Shown here: piece after piece, positions 16,896 through 25,832 of the stretch
Position numbering within the stretch: the first letter of the stretch is position 1
How the letters are laid out: the number at the start of each line of letters is the position of its first letter
Origin: Pimelobacter simplex
GTDB lineage: Bacteria; Actinomycetota; Actinomycetes; Propionibacteriales; Nocardioidaceae
Assembly (NCBI GenBank): GCA_016803235.1
Contig: JADCLI010000024.1
Location: 1 to 64,000 of the forward strand
Direction of reading: 5' to 3'
DNA length: 64,000 nt
The notes under the pieces: model-generated
What the model was told of the DNA's origin: nothing
Database searches by the model: none
Seen by the model: only the letters and a program-made list of their open reading frames with translations
Translations under genes and position numbers: made by a program

Positions 16896-17102
16896 ATGTA
16901 CATCGGACTCGGCATCCTTCTGCTCGTCCTGGGCCTGATCCTCGCCCTCGACGTGATCACGGTGGACATCGACTACGTCAACGACGACCTCTTGGGAACC
17001 ATCCTCATCGTCGCCGGCGCACTGGCGATCGTCCTCTCCCTCGTCGTCGCCCCGCCGTGGCGCCGCGACCGGACCGACCACTACTACGACAACCGGGCGT
17101 GA
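16896..17102 (+). CDS. DUF6458-like small membrane protein
   Basis: 68 residues with two transmembrane segments (MYIGLGILLLVLGLILALDV and GTILIVAGALAIVLSLVV) and a charged C-terminal tail (RRDRTDHYYDNRA). The first segment begins at residue 1, and the pattern matches the actinobacterial DUF6458 family as I remember it. Role unknown. It follows the small CxxC protein by 37 bases and is convergent with the HNH gene. Confidence 0.75.
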   Translation: MYIGLGILLLVLGLILALDVITVDIDYVNDDLLGTILIVAGALAIVLSLVVAPPWRRDRTDHYYDNRA

Positions 17103-17120
17103 GCATCACGCCACGGGCGC

Positions 17121-18368
17121 TCACGTCCGCCGCGTGAAGCGGACGTCGCCGTTGGCGAGTCGCTCGGCGCGGTAGCCACGGTCGTGGGCCCGGTGATGGT
17201 GGTGGCTGCAGAAGCACACCCCGTCGTCGAGGTCGGTGGGCCCGCCCTCGGACCACGGTCTCCAGTGGTGCGCCTCGGTCCATGCCGCGGGGATCGTGCA
17301 CCCCTCCGCCCGACACCGTTGGTCGCGCAGCCGCATCGCCCGACGCTGCGCCCGCGAGAACAGCCGCCTGCGCCGTCCGAGGTCGAGCACCTCCCCCTTC
17401 CCTCCCAGCACCGCGGGGATGATCTGCGCCTGGCAGGCCAGCCGCCGCGCCTCGGACGCCGAGATCACCTCTTCACCATCACCCGCGATCACCCCCGCAG
17501 CCGCCAGATCCGCCAGCAGCTCGGCCAGACCCAGCGTCACGATCACCGTCGTGGCATCCCCACCGTGCTCCGGCAGATTGTCCGGGTCCAGCAGCTCGAG
17601 CAGTGCCGCGAACGCATGCGCGTACGCACGGTGCTGCGGCACCCGCTCGTCACGTGGCGGGTCGCCTCGGCGCTGCCGTGGTGAGGTGAATGCCTGCAGG
17701 TAGTGCTTCAACCGCTCCGCGACCGAGGTCGGGACCACGCCGGTGATCCGGGTCCGGCCGTCCCCCAGGTCGCGGAAGCGCAACGACGCCTTCTCCCGAG
17801 CCCGCCGCTCCTCCTCCTCGAGCCGCCGCCCCTCCTCGGCCTCCGCTGCCTCGGGCGCCACCACGTCCAGGATCCGCCGACCCAGCCGCTTCAGCTCCCG
17901 CGGAGGATGGTGCGCGGCGTACCGCACCAGCGTGCGCTCCGCCTCTGCCGCCAACGACGGCCCCAGCTCGGAGGGCAGCTCGTCGACCGCCTCGACGATC
18001 ACCCGGGCTTGCGCCGCCGACACCGTCCCGATCCGCATCCCCGCCGCCACCACCGGCCGATGCTCCAGTGCCCTCGCGAGGTGGAGGTCGGCCCGAGCGG
18101 CGCGGGTGTCGGCCTGCGTCGCGTGTGCCAACCAGGCCGCCACGTCCCGCGCACCGTGCGCAGCCGCGACATCCTCCCCACCGGCCAGGATCCGGGCTTT
18201 CAGCTCCACCAGCTGCGCCTCGACTCGCGCCAGCTCGACGAGCGCGGCCTCCTTGTCCGCGACGGACATGAAGATCGGCTGCGCGTCCCTCACGCGGCCG
18301 AGCGTCGTCCGCAGGTCTTCCGCGCACGCCAACACCGGGTGCGGCGGAGCCAGCGCGACGACCGACAT
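17121..18368 (-). CDS. DUF222 / HNH-endonuclease family protein
   Basis: 415 residues with an N-terminal DUF222 (13E12-type) helical region and a C-terminal HNH module (RCRAEGCTIPAAWTEAHHW, then DGVCFCSHHHHRAHDRGY) holding two Cys pairs and the H-N-H core. These proteins are multicopy in many actinobacteria and their biological role is unclear; mobility has been suggested. The ATG at 18368 has a perfect AGGAGG 5 bases upstream, so longer open sequence before it was not used. Confidence 0.88.
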   Translation of the reverse strand: MSVVALAPPHPVLACAEDLRTTLGRVRDAQPIFMSVADKEAALVELARVEAQLVELKARILAGGEDVAAAHGARDVAAWLAHATQADTRAARADLHLARALEHRPVVAAGMRIGTVSAAQARVIVEAVDELPSELGPSLAAEAERTLVRYAAHHPPRELKRLGRRILDVVAPEAAEAEEGRRLEEEERRAREKASLRFRDLGDGRTRITGVVPTSVAERLKHYLQAFTSPRQRRGDPPRDERVPQHRAYAHAFAALLELLDPDNLPEHGGDATTVIVTLGLAELLADLAAAGVIAGDGEEVISASEARRLACQAQIIPAVLGGKGEVLDLGRRRRLFSRAQRRAMRLRDQRCRAEGCTIPAAWTEAHHWRPWSEGGPTDLDDGVCFCSHHHHRAHDRGYRAERLANGDVRFTRRT

Positions 18369-18474
18369 GCAAGCCTCCTGAGCGGAGCAGATCAGATGCC
18401 TGCATCCGATCATGGGGGTCCGACAGAAAGGCCAACAGCCAGCGCGCGCGACCGGCCGGGCCGATACTGGCCCG

Positions 18475-19704
18475 ATGGAGCGCCCTGTCCCGGCCGTCGA
18501 CCTGGCCACCTTGCTGCGTCAGTGGAGCGACACCCAGCTCGCCGGCCTCGACGCACAGGAGCGGCTGAACGACGAGGCTGCGCGCTCGGGCAGCCTGCTG
18601 CGCCCGCCGGCCACCGAGGCCGACGTCGCCGCCGCCGAGCAGCGCCTGGGGACCCGCTTCCCGCCGTCGTACCGCTCCTTCCTGCTGCTCTCCGACGGTG
18701 CGTACGGCGACACGACGGGCCCGGTCACGGGCAACCCGCCCGAGGCGCCCCTGGGCTTCCTGCCGGCCGCGGAGCTGCGCTGGTACCGGGAGGTCGACCC
18801 GGACGCCGTCGAGCTGTGGGTGCGCACCCAGGAGGAGATCGACGAGGCGAACGGCGGTCCCGACCTCACGCCCCCGACCGAGTACGACGAGGTCCGGGAC
18901 CACCGGCCGATCCGCGACGCGCTCCTCATCGCCCGTGGCTTCGACGCCAACTGCTCCCTGCTCGTCACCGTGGGCGAGCCGGGGCCGGACGAGGAGTGGG
19001 AGGTCTGGGACCACTACAAGGAGGGCGCCAGCCGCTGGTCCTCCTTCCACGCGTTCGTGCACGACGCCGTCGAGGAGAAGTTCGGCATCGACGCCGACGA
19101 GGCGACGGCCCGCCGGCTGCTGGCGGCGACGCAGGCTCGCGACAACCGGGCCCCGATCGACCTGGGCAGGATCCGCTCCCCCGAGGCCGCGCCCGTCCTC
19201 ATGGAGGCGGCGCGCCAAGGCGTCGCGGTGTCGAGCGTCCTGCAGGCCCTCGCCCGCATCGGCGGCCCGGAGGTCGTCGCCTTCCTGGCCGAGCTGGAGG
19301 TCGAGCCCTGGCTGGACCGCGAGCGACTCCACGCGCTGGCCACGATCGGCAGCCGTGACGCGCTGGAACACCTCGTCGCGACGGGCGCCTTCTACGAGCT
19401 CGCGCGGGTGGGCGACCCCCGCGCACCCGGGATCGCCGCCGAACAGCTGCGGAGCACCAACGACCCCAGCACGATCACCACGGCGGCGAGCGTCCTGCGG
19501 ACCCATCCCGACCCAGGCTGGGTTCCCGTCCTGGCCGACGCCCACGAGCGCGTCTCCTACGCCGGCACCCGGGTGAGCCTGCTCGGCGCTCTCGCTGCCT
19601 GCGGCGCCCACGACGTCGTACGCCGCTGGGCACCGGACCTCCTCGACGGGCCCTACTGGTACGCCGCTCGACACCTGCTGGAGGACCTGGACAGGGACCG
19701 GTGA
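18475..19704 (+). CDS. SMI1/KNR4-like protein with HEAT-like C-terminus (copy 1)
   Basis: 409 residues. The N-terminal part has the SMI1/KNR4 (SUKH) pattern: TEADVAAAEQRLGTRFPPSY, RSFLLLSDGAYGD, then LGFLPAAELRWY and EWEVWDHYKEGASRW. The C-terminal half is built of helical pairs resembling HEAT repeats (IRSPEAAPVLMEAARQG, RIGGPEVVAFLAELE, HALATIGSRDALEHL). SUKH proteins are often immunity proteins against secreted toxins, but no toxin gene is adjacent. CCGATACT lies 6 bases before the ATG, a possible -10 box for a leaderless transcript, and is shared with copy 2. Confidence 0.8.
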   Translation: MERPVPAVDLATLLRQWSDTQLAGLDAQERLNDEAARSGSLLRPPATEADVAAAEQRLGTRFPPSYRSFLLLSDGAYGDTTGPVTGNPPEAPLGFLPAAELRWYREVDPDAVELWVRTQEEIDEANGGPDLTPPTEYDEVRDHRPIRDALLIARGFDANCSLLVTVGEPGPDEEWEVWDHYKEGASRWSSFHAFVHDAVEEKFGIDADEATARRLLAATQARDNRAPIDLGRIRSPEAAPVLMEAARQGVAVSSVLQALARIGGPEVVAFLAELEVEPWLDRERLHALATIGSRDALEHLVATGAFYELARVGDPRAPGIAAEQLRSTNDPSTITTAASVLRTHPDPGWVPVLADAHERVSYAGTRVSLLGALAACGAHDVVRRWAPDLLDGPYWYAARHLLEDLDRDR

Positions 19705-19728
19705 CACCGAGCCGAGCGCCTCACGGAC

Positions 19729-19745
19729 GATCCGAACGCCGGATC
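19729..19745. terminator. Hairpin between the SMI1/KNR4 paralogs
   Basis: GATCCG-aacgc-CGGATC forms a 6-bp perfect stem in the 80-base gap between the two paralogs. It may attenuate read-through from copy 1, consistent with copy 2 having its own start-proximal promoter-like sequence. Confidence 0.3.
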
Positions 19746-19784
19746 CGCGGACGCTCTTCCACGGCCTGACCGATACTTCTCGCC

Positions 19785-20963
19785 ATGGAGCACCGCGTCG
19801 CGGCGGACGACCTGGCCACCTTGTTGCAGCAGTGGAGCGACACGCAGCTGGCCGCGCTCGACGACCGGGAGGTCCTCACCGAGGAGGCGGCGCGGTCCGG
19901 CAGCCTGTTGCGGGCCCCCGCCACCGCCGCCGACGTCGACGCAGCCGAGCGGCGCCTCGGGACACGCTTCCCGCCGTCGTACCGGGCGTTCCTGCTCCTC
20001 TCCGACGGCGCGTACGGCGACACGGCGGGCCCGGTCACCACGAATTCGCGCGTCGGCGCACTGGGCTTCCTCCCTGCGGCGGAGGTCCGGTGGTACCGCG
20101 AGGCAGAGCCGGCGGCCGTTGACGGATGGGTGCGCCGACAGGACGAGATCGACGAGTCCCGAGGCGCCCCGGACCCGACCGAGCCCCACGAGTACGGCGA
20201 GGTGCGCGACCACCGGCCCGTACGCGACGCCCTGCTCGTCGCCCGGGGGTTCGACGCCGATTGCTCCCTGCTCGTCCCCGTCGGCTCCCCGGGGCCGGAC
20301 GAGGAGTGGGAGCTGTGGGACGTGTACCCGGACGGAGCGCGCCGCTGGTCGTCCTTCCGCGCCTTCCTCCGTGACGCCGTCGAGGACGAGCTCGGGATCG
20401 ACGCCGACGAGGCCACGACCCGGGAGCTGGTGTCCGCGGCCCGGGCCGGCGACTCCCGGGCCCCGATCGACCTCGGCCGCATCCGCTCGCCCGAGGCAGC
20501 ACCGGTGCTGATGGAGGCCGCGGGTGAGGGAGCCGCGCTGCGTAGCGTCCTGAAGGCCCTGGCCCGCATCGGCGGTCCCGAGGTCGTCGCGTTCCTGGCT
20601 GGGCTCGATCTCCGCTCGTGGAGGGACGACGAGCGGCTGCACGCCCTCGCGACGATCGGCACCCCCGACGCCCTCGACCGCCTCGCGGCGGCCGGCGCCT
20701 TCGACTGGCTCTCCCGGCTGGGTGACCCGCGCGCCGCCGAGATCGCCGCGGGGCGGCTGCGGACCTCGGACGACGTCAACACGATCCACCTCGCGCTCAC
20801 CATCCTGCGGGCCGCGCCGGACCCACGCTGGGTGCCCGACCTCGTGGACGCCCACGAGCGCGTCCCCTATCCCGCCGTCCGCGCGGCCCTCCTCGACACC
20901 CTGGCCGCCTGCGGCGCCCACGACACCGTCCGCGCCCTGCTCGACGGTCCCGCCGAGGGGTGA
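19785..20963 (+). CDS. SMI1/KNR4-like protein with HEAT-like C-terminus (copy 2)
   Basis: 392 residues, a close paralog of the preceding gene. The N-terminal domain is almost superimposable (LATLLQQWSDTQLAALDD, RLGTRFPPSYRAFLLLSDG), and the helical repeats continue through IGTPDALDRLAAAGAFDWL. Differences cluster in the segment after the SUKH core and in the last repeats; the C-terminus is shorter. CCGATACT again lies just before the start (7-base spacing). The pair looks like a tandem duplication. Immunity or a scaffold role is possible; nothing nearby fixes it. Confidence 0.8.
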   Translation: MEHRVAADDLATLLQQWSDTQLAALDDREVLTEEAARSGSLLRAPATAADVDAAERRLGTRFPPSYRAFLLLSDGAYGDTAGPVTTNSRVGALGFLPAAEVRWYREAEPAAVDGWVRRQDEIDESRGAPDPTEPHEYGEVRDHRPVRDALLVARGFDADCSLLVPVGSPGPDEEWELWDVYPDGARRWSSFRAFLRDAVEDELGIDADEATTRELVSAARAGDSRAPIDLGRIRSPEAAPVLMEAAGEGAALRSVLKALARIGGPEVVAFLAGLDLRSWRDDERLHALATIGTPDALDRLAAAGAFDWLSRLGDPRAAEIAAGRLRTSDDVNTIHLALTILRAAPDPRWVPDLVDAHERVPYPAVRAALLDTLAACGAHDTVRALLDGPAEG

Positions 20964-20990
20964 CCCAACCCTCTCAGGAACCTCGGGCCC

Positions 20991-21776
20991 TCAGAACCCC
21001 AGCGACTCCAGGTAGAAGTCACCGAGGTACCCGGCGCCCAGGATCGCGCTCCACGCCCCCAGCACCATGAACGGCCCGAACGGCACCGCCGTCTTGCGCC
21101 CCGCCTTCCCGCCCGCCATGAGCAGCACCCCGGCCACCGCACCGAGCACGAAGCCGAGGAAGGCACCCACGAGCAGGGTCCCCCACGTCAGGTACGCCGT
21201 CATCGCGCCCACCAGGCCGGACAGCTTCACGTCCCCGAACCCCATCCCCCCGGGCGCGACGTACCAGACCACGAAGAAGAACGCCCCGAGGCCCACCGCC
21301 CCGAGCGCCGCCCGCACCAGCGCGTCGCCGTCGCCGCCGATGGCGAGGAGCAGCGCCAGCACCGGGTACGACGGCAGCACGATCACGTCCGGCAACCGGT
21401 GCACGTCGAGGTCGATGAGCGCCAGCGCGACCGACACGGCCGCGAAGGTGAGGTACGCCGGCAACAGCCGCCAGCCCTCCGTCTCGCCCCCGAACCTCAG
21501 CGCGACCAGCGCGAACATCAGTCCGGTGCCCGCCTCGACCAGCGGGTACCGCGCGCTGATCGGCTCCGCACAGTCGAAGCACCTCCCCCGCAGCACCAGC
21601 CAGCCCAGCACCGGGACGTTGTGCCGGTTGCGGATCTCATGGCCGCACCTCGGGCACGCCGAGGGCGGGCTCACCACCGACTCCCCCGCCGGCACCCGGT
21701 GCGCCACGACGTTGAGGAACGACCCGATGGCGAGCCCGAGGACAAGGACGAAGCCGCAGGCCACACCGTTCGTCAC
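20991..21776 (-). CDS. pilD: Prepilin peptidase (type IV leader peptidase)
   Basis: Polytopic membrane aspartic protease that cleaves prepilin leaders and usually N-methylates them. It has two zinc CxxC pairs (ACPRCGHEI and CFDCAEPI) and the two catalytic aspartate motifs DLDVHRLPD and GFGDVKLSG. Last gene of the pilus operon. The start is uncertain: GTG at 21776 follows the upstream stop by 5 bases, GTG at 21764 is also possible, and the frame opens from a TTG at 21800. None has a clear ribosome binding site. Confidence 0.9.
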   Translation of the reverse strand: MTNGVACGFVLVLGLAIGSFLNVVAHRVPAGESVVSPPSACPRCGHEIRNRHNVPVLGWLVLRGRCFDCAEPISARYPLVEAGTGLMFALVALRFGGETEGWRLLPAYLTFAAVSVALALIDLDVHRLPDVIVLPSYPVLALLLAIGGDGDALVRAALGAVGLGAFFFVVWYVAPGGMGFGDVKLSGLVGAMTAYLTWGTLLVGAFLGFVLGAVAGVLLMAGGKAGRKTAVPFGPFMVLGAWSAILGAGYLGDFYLESLGF

Positions 21777-21781
21777 ACCGT

Positions 21782-23536
21782 TCAGCGGTTCACGCTCCAA
21801 CTGAGGACCAAGATGTTTCCGTCGGGCAGAGGATCACCGTTGAGATCCGCATCGACCTGCACAACGGCTCGGACATTCGGCTCCGCGCCGCTCGCAGGGC
21901 AGTTGGCAGCCGAGACCGGACACACGAAGGTGTTGAGGAAGAACCGGTTCGTGGGAGCGTAGGGCGATGGCCAGGCGTCCTGTACATCAATCAAGTTCGC
22001 ACTCAGATCGGGACTACCGGTGGTGTCGAACTCCATTGCATAGCTCACGACCCCCCAATAGAACAGCTTGGTCGAGGCGTTGTTCAGGACGATGCTGAGT
22101 ACGCTTCTCGTCGCGTAGGTCATTCCGACGATGTTGATGGTTGTCTTTGGAGAGTTCGCGGTCCTGAGCAGGGAGCATCCAGTGCTCCCAAAGCCATTCG
22201 GCACGCAAAGGGCCGACGCCGAAACAGCCATTGACCCCGAACCGATGGCGGTCTTCAGCCCGTACAACACGATTGGAGGTCCGTCCGCACTGTTCGAGGC
22301 GCAAATCGTCAGGTGCGACCCTCGTCCGGACGAGTCGTTGACGTTGAACTGTGTGCCACCTCCGACGACGAACTTCACGCCCGAGGAGGTCGATGCGGCG
22401 GCTGCACCAGGAGCCACGCATGCGTCTTCGTATCCACCGCTACCCGGCCAACCGTTCGGACCGGTTCCGGCGACGGGGTTGTACCCCGCGGCGAACGTTC
22501 CTCCGACGACCACCTTTTTCGCCGGTGGAGTCCAAGGAGCAGGCAGGTCGAAGTAGTAGGTGCCAGGGCTGAACTGGATGATCTCGTTCGCGCAGCCGGT
22601 CAGACCATTGAGAAACGTGAGGCCGGCCACTCCTGAGATGAGGCCCGGCAGCACCTTTTGATACCTCGCTCCCGATGCACAACTGGTCGCCGGCGAGGCA
22701 TCATTGGTGCAAGCAGAGGCACTGCAGCTTTGGCTCATTGCCAAGCCTGTCGGCGGCGATGGCGTCCCGTAGGACGCGGCCGGGGTGTAACCGGTTCGAG
22801 CGACACCCGGATCCGCGCCGCGGGGATCGTTCGCAGGGGTGTAATTGCACTGTCGCGTCGTGCCGGTCTGCGCGAAGGAGATCGTCCCACTGCACGCTCC
22901 CTTCGCGATCACGTAGGTCCGGGGGGTCGTGTCAGTGCAGTCGTAAGTTGTCGCCCCGACAGCCGTGGCAGGGCACCAACTGTTGCGGAACTCTCCGGCG
23001 TTGACCGTGATCCGAGAATTGGAGAAGACACCGCCGCGGATCCTGATCGTTGGGCTTGGCCCCTGCGCGTTGACATAGATCCCCACGCGACTCGGATTGG
23101 CGTCGAGAGTCAGGAGCGCGGTTCCGGGACTTGCATTCGGACAGGCACCGGTGGTCGGGCAGGTGACGCCGCCTCCGCCCCCTGGAACCTGCCCATTGTC
23201 GGGGGCCGGAGCGCAGTCCACGTGCGCCTTCTGGGCGACCGCGGTCTGACCCTGGGGATAGAAGTCCGGCAGGTCCAGGGTTGTGACTGCTGTCGTCGAA
23301 CTGCACAACCCGGCCGACAGGTCTGACAGGCGCACTTGATTGACGGCGTAGCGTGCTGCAGCATCCGCGGCGTACTGGGTCGATGCAACCTGACGCGCGG
23401 AGATGGTCGTTGCCGTGTTGGTGAAGCTCTGTCCTACGAGAACGGTGGCCACGACAGCCACTACACCCACGATCAGGAGAGCGAAGATGAGGGAGACGCC
23501 CTGATCGTCCATGCGCCGACGGCGAAGCCTCGTCAT
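21782..23536 (-). CDS. Large PilX-like pilus-associated protein
   Basis: 584 residues with a single N-terminal hydrophobic helix after a basic stretch (QGVSLIFALLIVGVVAVVA). Glycine 13 could be a prepilin cleavage site, but the usual Glu5 is absent, as in PilX-type minor pilins. The large remainder is Gly/Ser/Thr-rich with many Cys and short beta-like repeats, suggesting an extracellular adhesin-like domain. AAAGGAGG lies 8 bases before the ATG at 23536, and ATGA overlaps the preceding minor pilin. The coding sequence is visibly less GC-rich than its neighbours. Exact role unknown. Confidence 0.75.
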   Translation of the reverse strand: MTRLRRRRMDDQGVSLIFALLIVGVVAVVATVLVGQSFTNTATTISARQVASTQYAADAAARYAVNQVRLSDLSAGLCSSTTAVTTLDLPDFYPQGQTAVAQKAHVDCAPAPDNGQVPGGGGGVTCPTTGACPNASPGTALLTLDANPSRVGIYVNAQGPSPTIRIRGGVFSNSRITVNAGEFRNSWCPATAVGATTYDCTDTTPRTYVIAKGACSGTISFAQTGTTRQCNYTPANDPRGADPGVARTGYTPAASYGTPSPPTGLAMSQSCSASACTNDASPATSCASGARYQKVLPGLISGVAGLTFLNGLTGCANEIIQFSPGTYYFDLPAPWTPPAKKVVVGGTFAAGYNPVAGTGPNGWPGSGGYEDACVAPGAAAASTSSGVKFVVGGGTQFNVNDSSGRGSHLTICASNSADGPPIVLYGLKTAIGSGSMAVSASALCVPNGFGSTGCSLLRTANSPKTTINIVGMTYATRSVLSIVLNNASTKLFYWGVVSYAMEFDTTGSPDLSANLIDVQDAWPSPYAPTNRFFLNTFVCPVSAANCPASGAEPNVRAVVQVDADLNGDPLPDGNILVLSWSVNR

Positions 23537-24195
23537 GACATCTGCCTCCTTTGGCCTCGGAGAACGGTCTCGTACTCCTGTCCCTCCCCGGACGGCTCCT
23601 TGACAAAGAACCTCAAGTGAAGACCTGAGTTCCCGCTGCCAGACAACGACGGGCAGGCAGCGAAGGAGCCACTTCCGGACTTGCACTCGAATGGATGCGA
23701 TCCATCAATCAGCAGGGATCGCGCGATGGTGTTCTCTCTCGTCACTGTCGATCCGTTCACGCAAACTTTGCGCACAAGCGTGCCGCCAGCCGTGGAGGTT
23801 GATGGAGTGCTGTAGTAGGTGACCGTCGTGGTCGTCGGAGCCACCGTTGTCGAGGGCGCGGTGAATGAGAATCGGGTCCATCGCAAGCTGATCTGCGCTG
23901 TTCCCCCCGACGGGGCTGTGCCACAGGATCCGGTGTTCACGCCATCGCTTGCAGCAAAGGTGGACGGATCGCGCTGTCCCACGCTGGCTACGTCTGACGA
24001 CCAGTAGTGCGATGCGATCTGCTGGTCCTTCGACTCCGTCTGGCGCGCTCGGACGCTCTCTGCGTTGATCAGGTACGAGATGACGACCTGCGCCAACGGC
24101 ACCATGATGATGGCCAGGATCGCCATCGTGATGATGAGCTCCGGCAGTGTGAAACCGTCGTCGTTTCGCGCACGCTGCCCAGCAGCAGTCAGCAT
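23533..24195 (-). CDS. Minor prepilin 1
   Basis: 220 residues with a class III-style prepilin leader of 14 residues, cleavage expected after Gly14 (DG|FTLPELIITMAILAIIM), and Glu at mature position 5. The exported domain is Thr/Ser-rich (SFTAPSTTVAPTTTTVTYYS) with several Cys. The ATG at 24195 overlaps the preceding minor prepilin's stop by 7 bases. Probably part of a tip or priming complex for pilus assembly; homolog names (PilV/PilW-type) cannot be assigned from sequence alone. Confidence 0.82.
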   Translation of the reverse strand: MLTAAGQRARNDDGFTLPELIITMAILAIIMVPLAQVVISYLINAESVRARQTESKDQQIASHYWSSDVASVGQRDPSTFAASDGVNTGSCGTAPSGGTAQISLRWTRFSFTAPSTTVAPTTTTVTYYSTPSTSTAGGTLVRKVCVNGSTVTRENTIARSLLIDGSHPFECKSGSGSFAACPSLSGSGNSGLHLRFFVKEPSGEGQEYETVLRGQRRQMS

Positions 24196-24620
24196 GTGTC
24201 GCTCACCCCGCACCGCTTGGCGACGACGATTGTGAGCGTCTCGACCATACCGTTCGCCGTCGCCTTCAGCTTGAGCTTTTGAAGGCCGCCGTCCGACGGA
24301 CAACTGCCCCAGACGGGCGAAGCCGTCGTGGCGGACGCTTTGCTCAAGCACTCGGCCTGGACGACCTCGACCGATGAATTCCCTGGCCAGGTGTAGAGAC
24401 CGCTCGACACGAAGGCACCGCTGGCAACCTCCGATTCGATGTACTCGGCGAAGTTGCGTACGTCGGTCGTCGACGTGGACTGCCCGCGATCCTTGCCCGA
24501 AATCGACGCGCTCAAGGTCAACCCCGCCATGATGGCGACCGCCGCGATCCCGAGGATGGCGACCGCGACCATCACCTCGACGAGCGTGTCTCCACGTTCG
24601 TGGTCACGGGCGGCCGTCAT
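24189..24620 (-). CDS. Minor prepilin 2
   Basis: 143 residues. The leader is short and charged, cleavage is expected after Gly10 (RG|DTLVEVMVAVAILGIAAVA), and Glu15 is the mature Glu5. Asp at mature position 1 is unusual but seen in some minor pilins. The C-terminal domain has Cys residues including the final CGVSDTC. It lies 4 bases after the pilC stop. Likely a minor component of the pilus. Confidence 0.8.
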   Translation of the reverse strand: MTAARDHERGDTLVEVMVAVAILGIAAVAIMAGLTLSASISGKDRGQSTSTTDVRNFAEYIESEVASGAFVSSGLYTWPGNSSVEVVQAECLSKASATTASPVWGSCPSDGGLQKLKLKATANGMVETLTIVVAKRCGVSDTC

Positions 24621-24624
24621 CAGG

Positions 24625-25830
24625 TCACACCTCGACCTGGTTGAAGATGCCGTACATTGCCGAGACAAGGGCGACCGCAACGAAGCCGACGATTCCGCCC
24701 ATCACGATGATGACGGCGGGCTCGAACAGGGCGGTCAGCTTGTTGATCTTGTAGTCCAGTTCGTCCTCGTAGTATTCCGCCGTCACCTCGAGCTGGGTGT
24801 CCATCGACCCGGTGTCCTCGCCGACCCGGATCATCGAGGTTGCAGTCCCCGGGAACAGTCGGGTCCTGGCGAGTGGTGCGGCGAGCCCCTGGCCCTCCAA
24901 TAGTTGCTCCGTGACTCCGTTGAGCCGTTTGATGAACACTCGATTCCGGAGTGCGTCCGTCGCGACCCGAATCGCTTCCGGCAGGTTGACGCCTGCGGCG
25001 ACCATCGATGCCATCACCCGGCAGAAGCGCTCGACCAGTGCGTACTGGATGGTCTCTCCCAAGACCGGGACCCGCAGCAGGAACGCGTGCCAGACGTACT
25101 TGCCGCGCTCGAAGCGTTGCGAGATCAGGAACATCAACAGCCAAGCAGCGAGTCCGGCGACGATGGCCCACCACCAGTTTCCGAGGAAACGGCTCGTGTT
25201 GAGAAGCATGCGAGTCGGCAATGGAAGCTCGGCGTCCAGGCTCTCGAAGAACTCCTCGAACTTCGGCAGCACGTAGATGGCGAGGACAAGCACCGTGACG
25301 ACCGACATGGACGCAACAGCCGTCGGATACATCAGCGCCGCCTTGATCTTGCGGCGCGCCTCAAGGTCGCGCTCCATGTAGATCGCCAAACGGGACAGCA
25401 CCGTGTCCAGCTCTCCGGTGAGCTCCGCCGATCGAACGATCCCGCGGTAGAACTCCGGGAACACCTTTGGGTAGCGCTCCAAAGTGTCCGAGAAGCGCTC
25501 CCCCGTGCGCAGCCCATCTTCAATCGCGTGCATCATCCGGCGGACCGAAGAGTTCTCGCTCTCCGCTCCGATCGAGTGGACGGCGTCGAGGATCGGCAGG
25601 CCCGCGCGCAGGAACGCTGCGATCTGCCGGGAGAGGTGCATGACCTCTTCCTTCTTGATCCGCGGGCCGGAGATCTCGTACTTGAGAATGCTCTTCTTCT
25701 CGGTGACCCGCAGGTCACGCAAGTCGCGCTGATAGAGCGCGACCTCGGCGTCTCCCCTGCTCGCGGCCTTCTCCGTACCCTTCACCCGCCTGCCCTCGAG
25801 GTCGACTCCGGCGAATGCGTACTTCGGCAT
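24625..25830 (-). CDS. pilC: Pilus inner-membrane platform protein PilC
   Basis: 401 residues with the two-fold T2SF/GspF repeat: first half around LSRQIAAFLRAGLPILDAV and SAELTGELDTVLSRLA, second around FCRVMASMVAAGVNLPEAI and GEDTGSMDTQLEVTAEYYE, with three transmembrane segments. It anchors the PilB and PilT motors at the cytoplasmic membrane. It follows pilB by only 2 bases. Length and topology are normal for the family. Confidence 0.93.
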   Translation of the reverse strand: MPKYAFAGVDLEGRRVKGTEKAASRGDAEVALYQRDLRDLRVTEKKSILKYEISGPRIKKEEVMHLSRQIAAFLRAGLPILDAVHSIGAESENSSVRRMMHAIEDGLRTGERFSDTLERYPKVFPEFYRGIVRSAELTGELDTVLSRLAIYMERDLEARRKIKAALMYPTAVASMSVVTVLVLAIYVLPKFEEFFESLDAELPLPTRMLLNTSRFLGNWWWAIVAGLAAWLLMFLISQRFERGKYVWHAFLLRVPVLGETIQYALVERFCRVMASMVAAGVNLPEAIRVATDALRNRVFIKRLNGVTEQLLEGQGLAAPLARTRLFPGTATSMIRVGEDTGSMDTQLEVTAEYYEDELDYKINKLTALFEPAVIIVMGGIVGFVAVALVSAMYGIFNQVEV

Positions 25831-25832
25831 GT

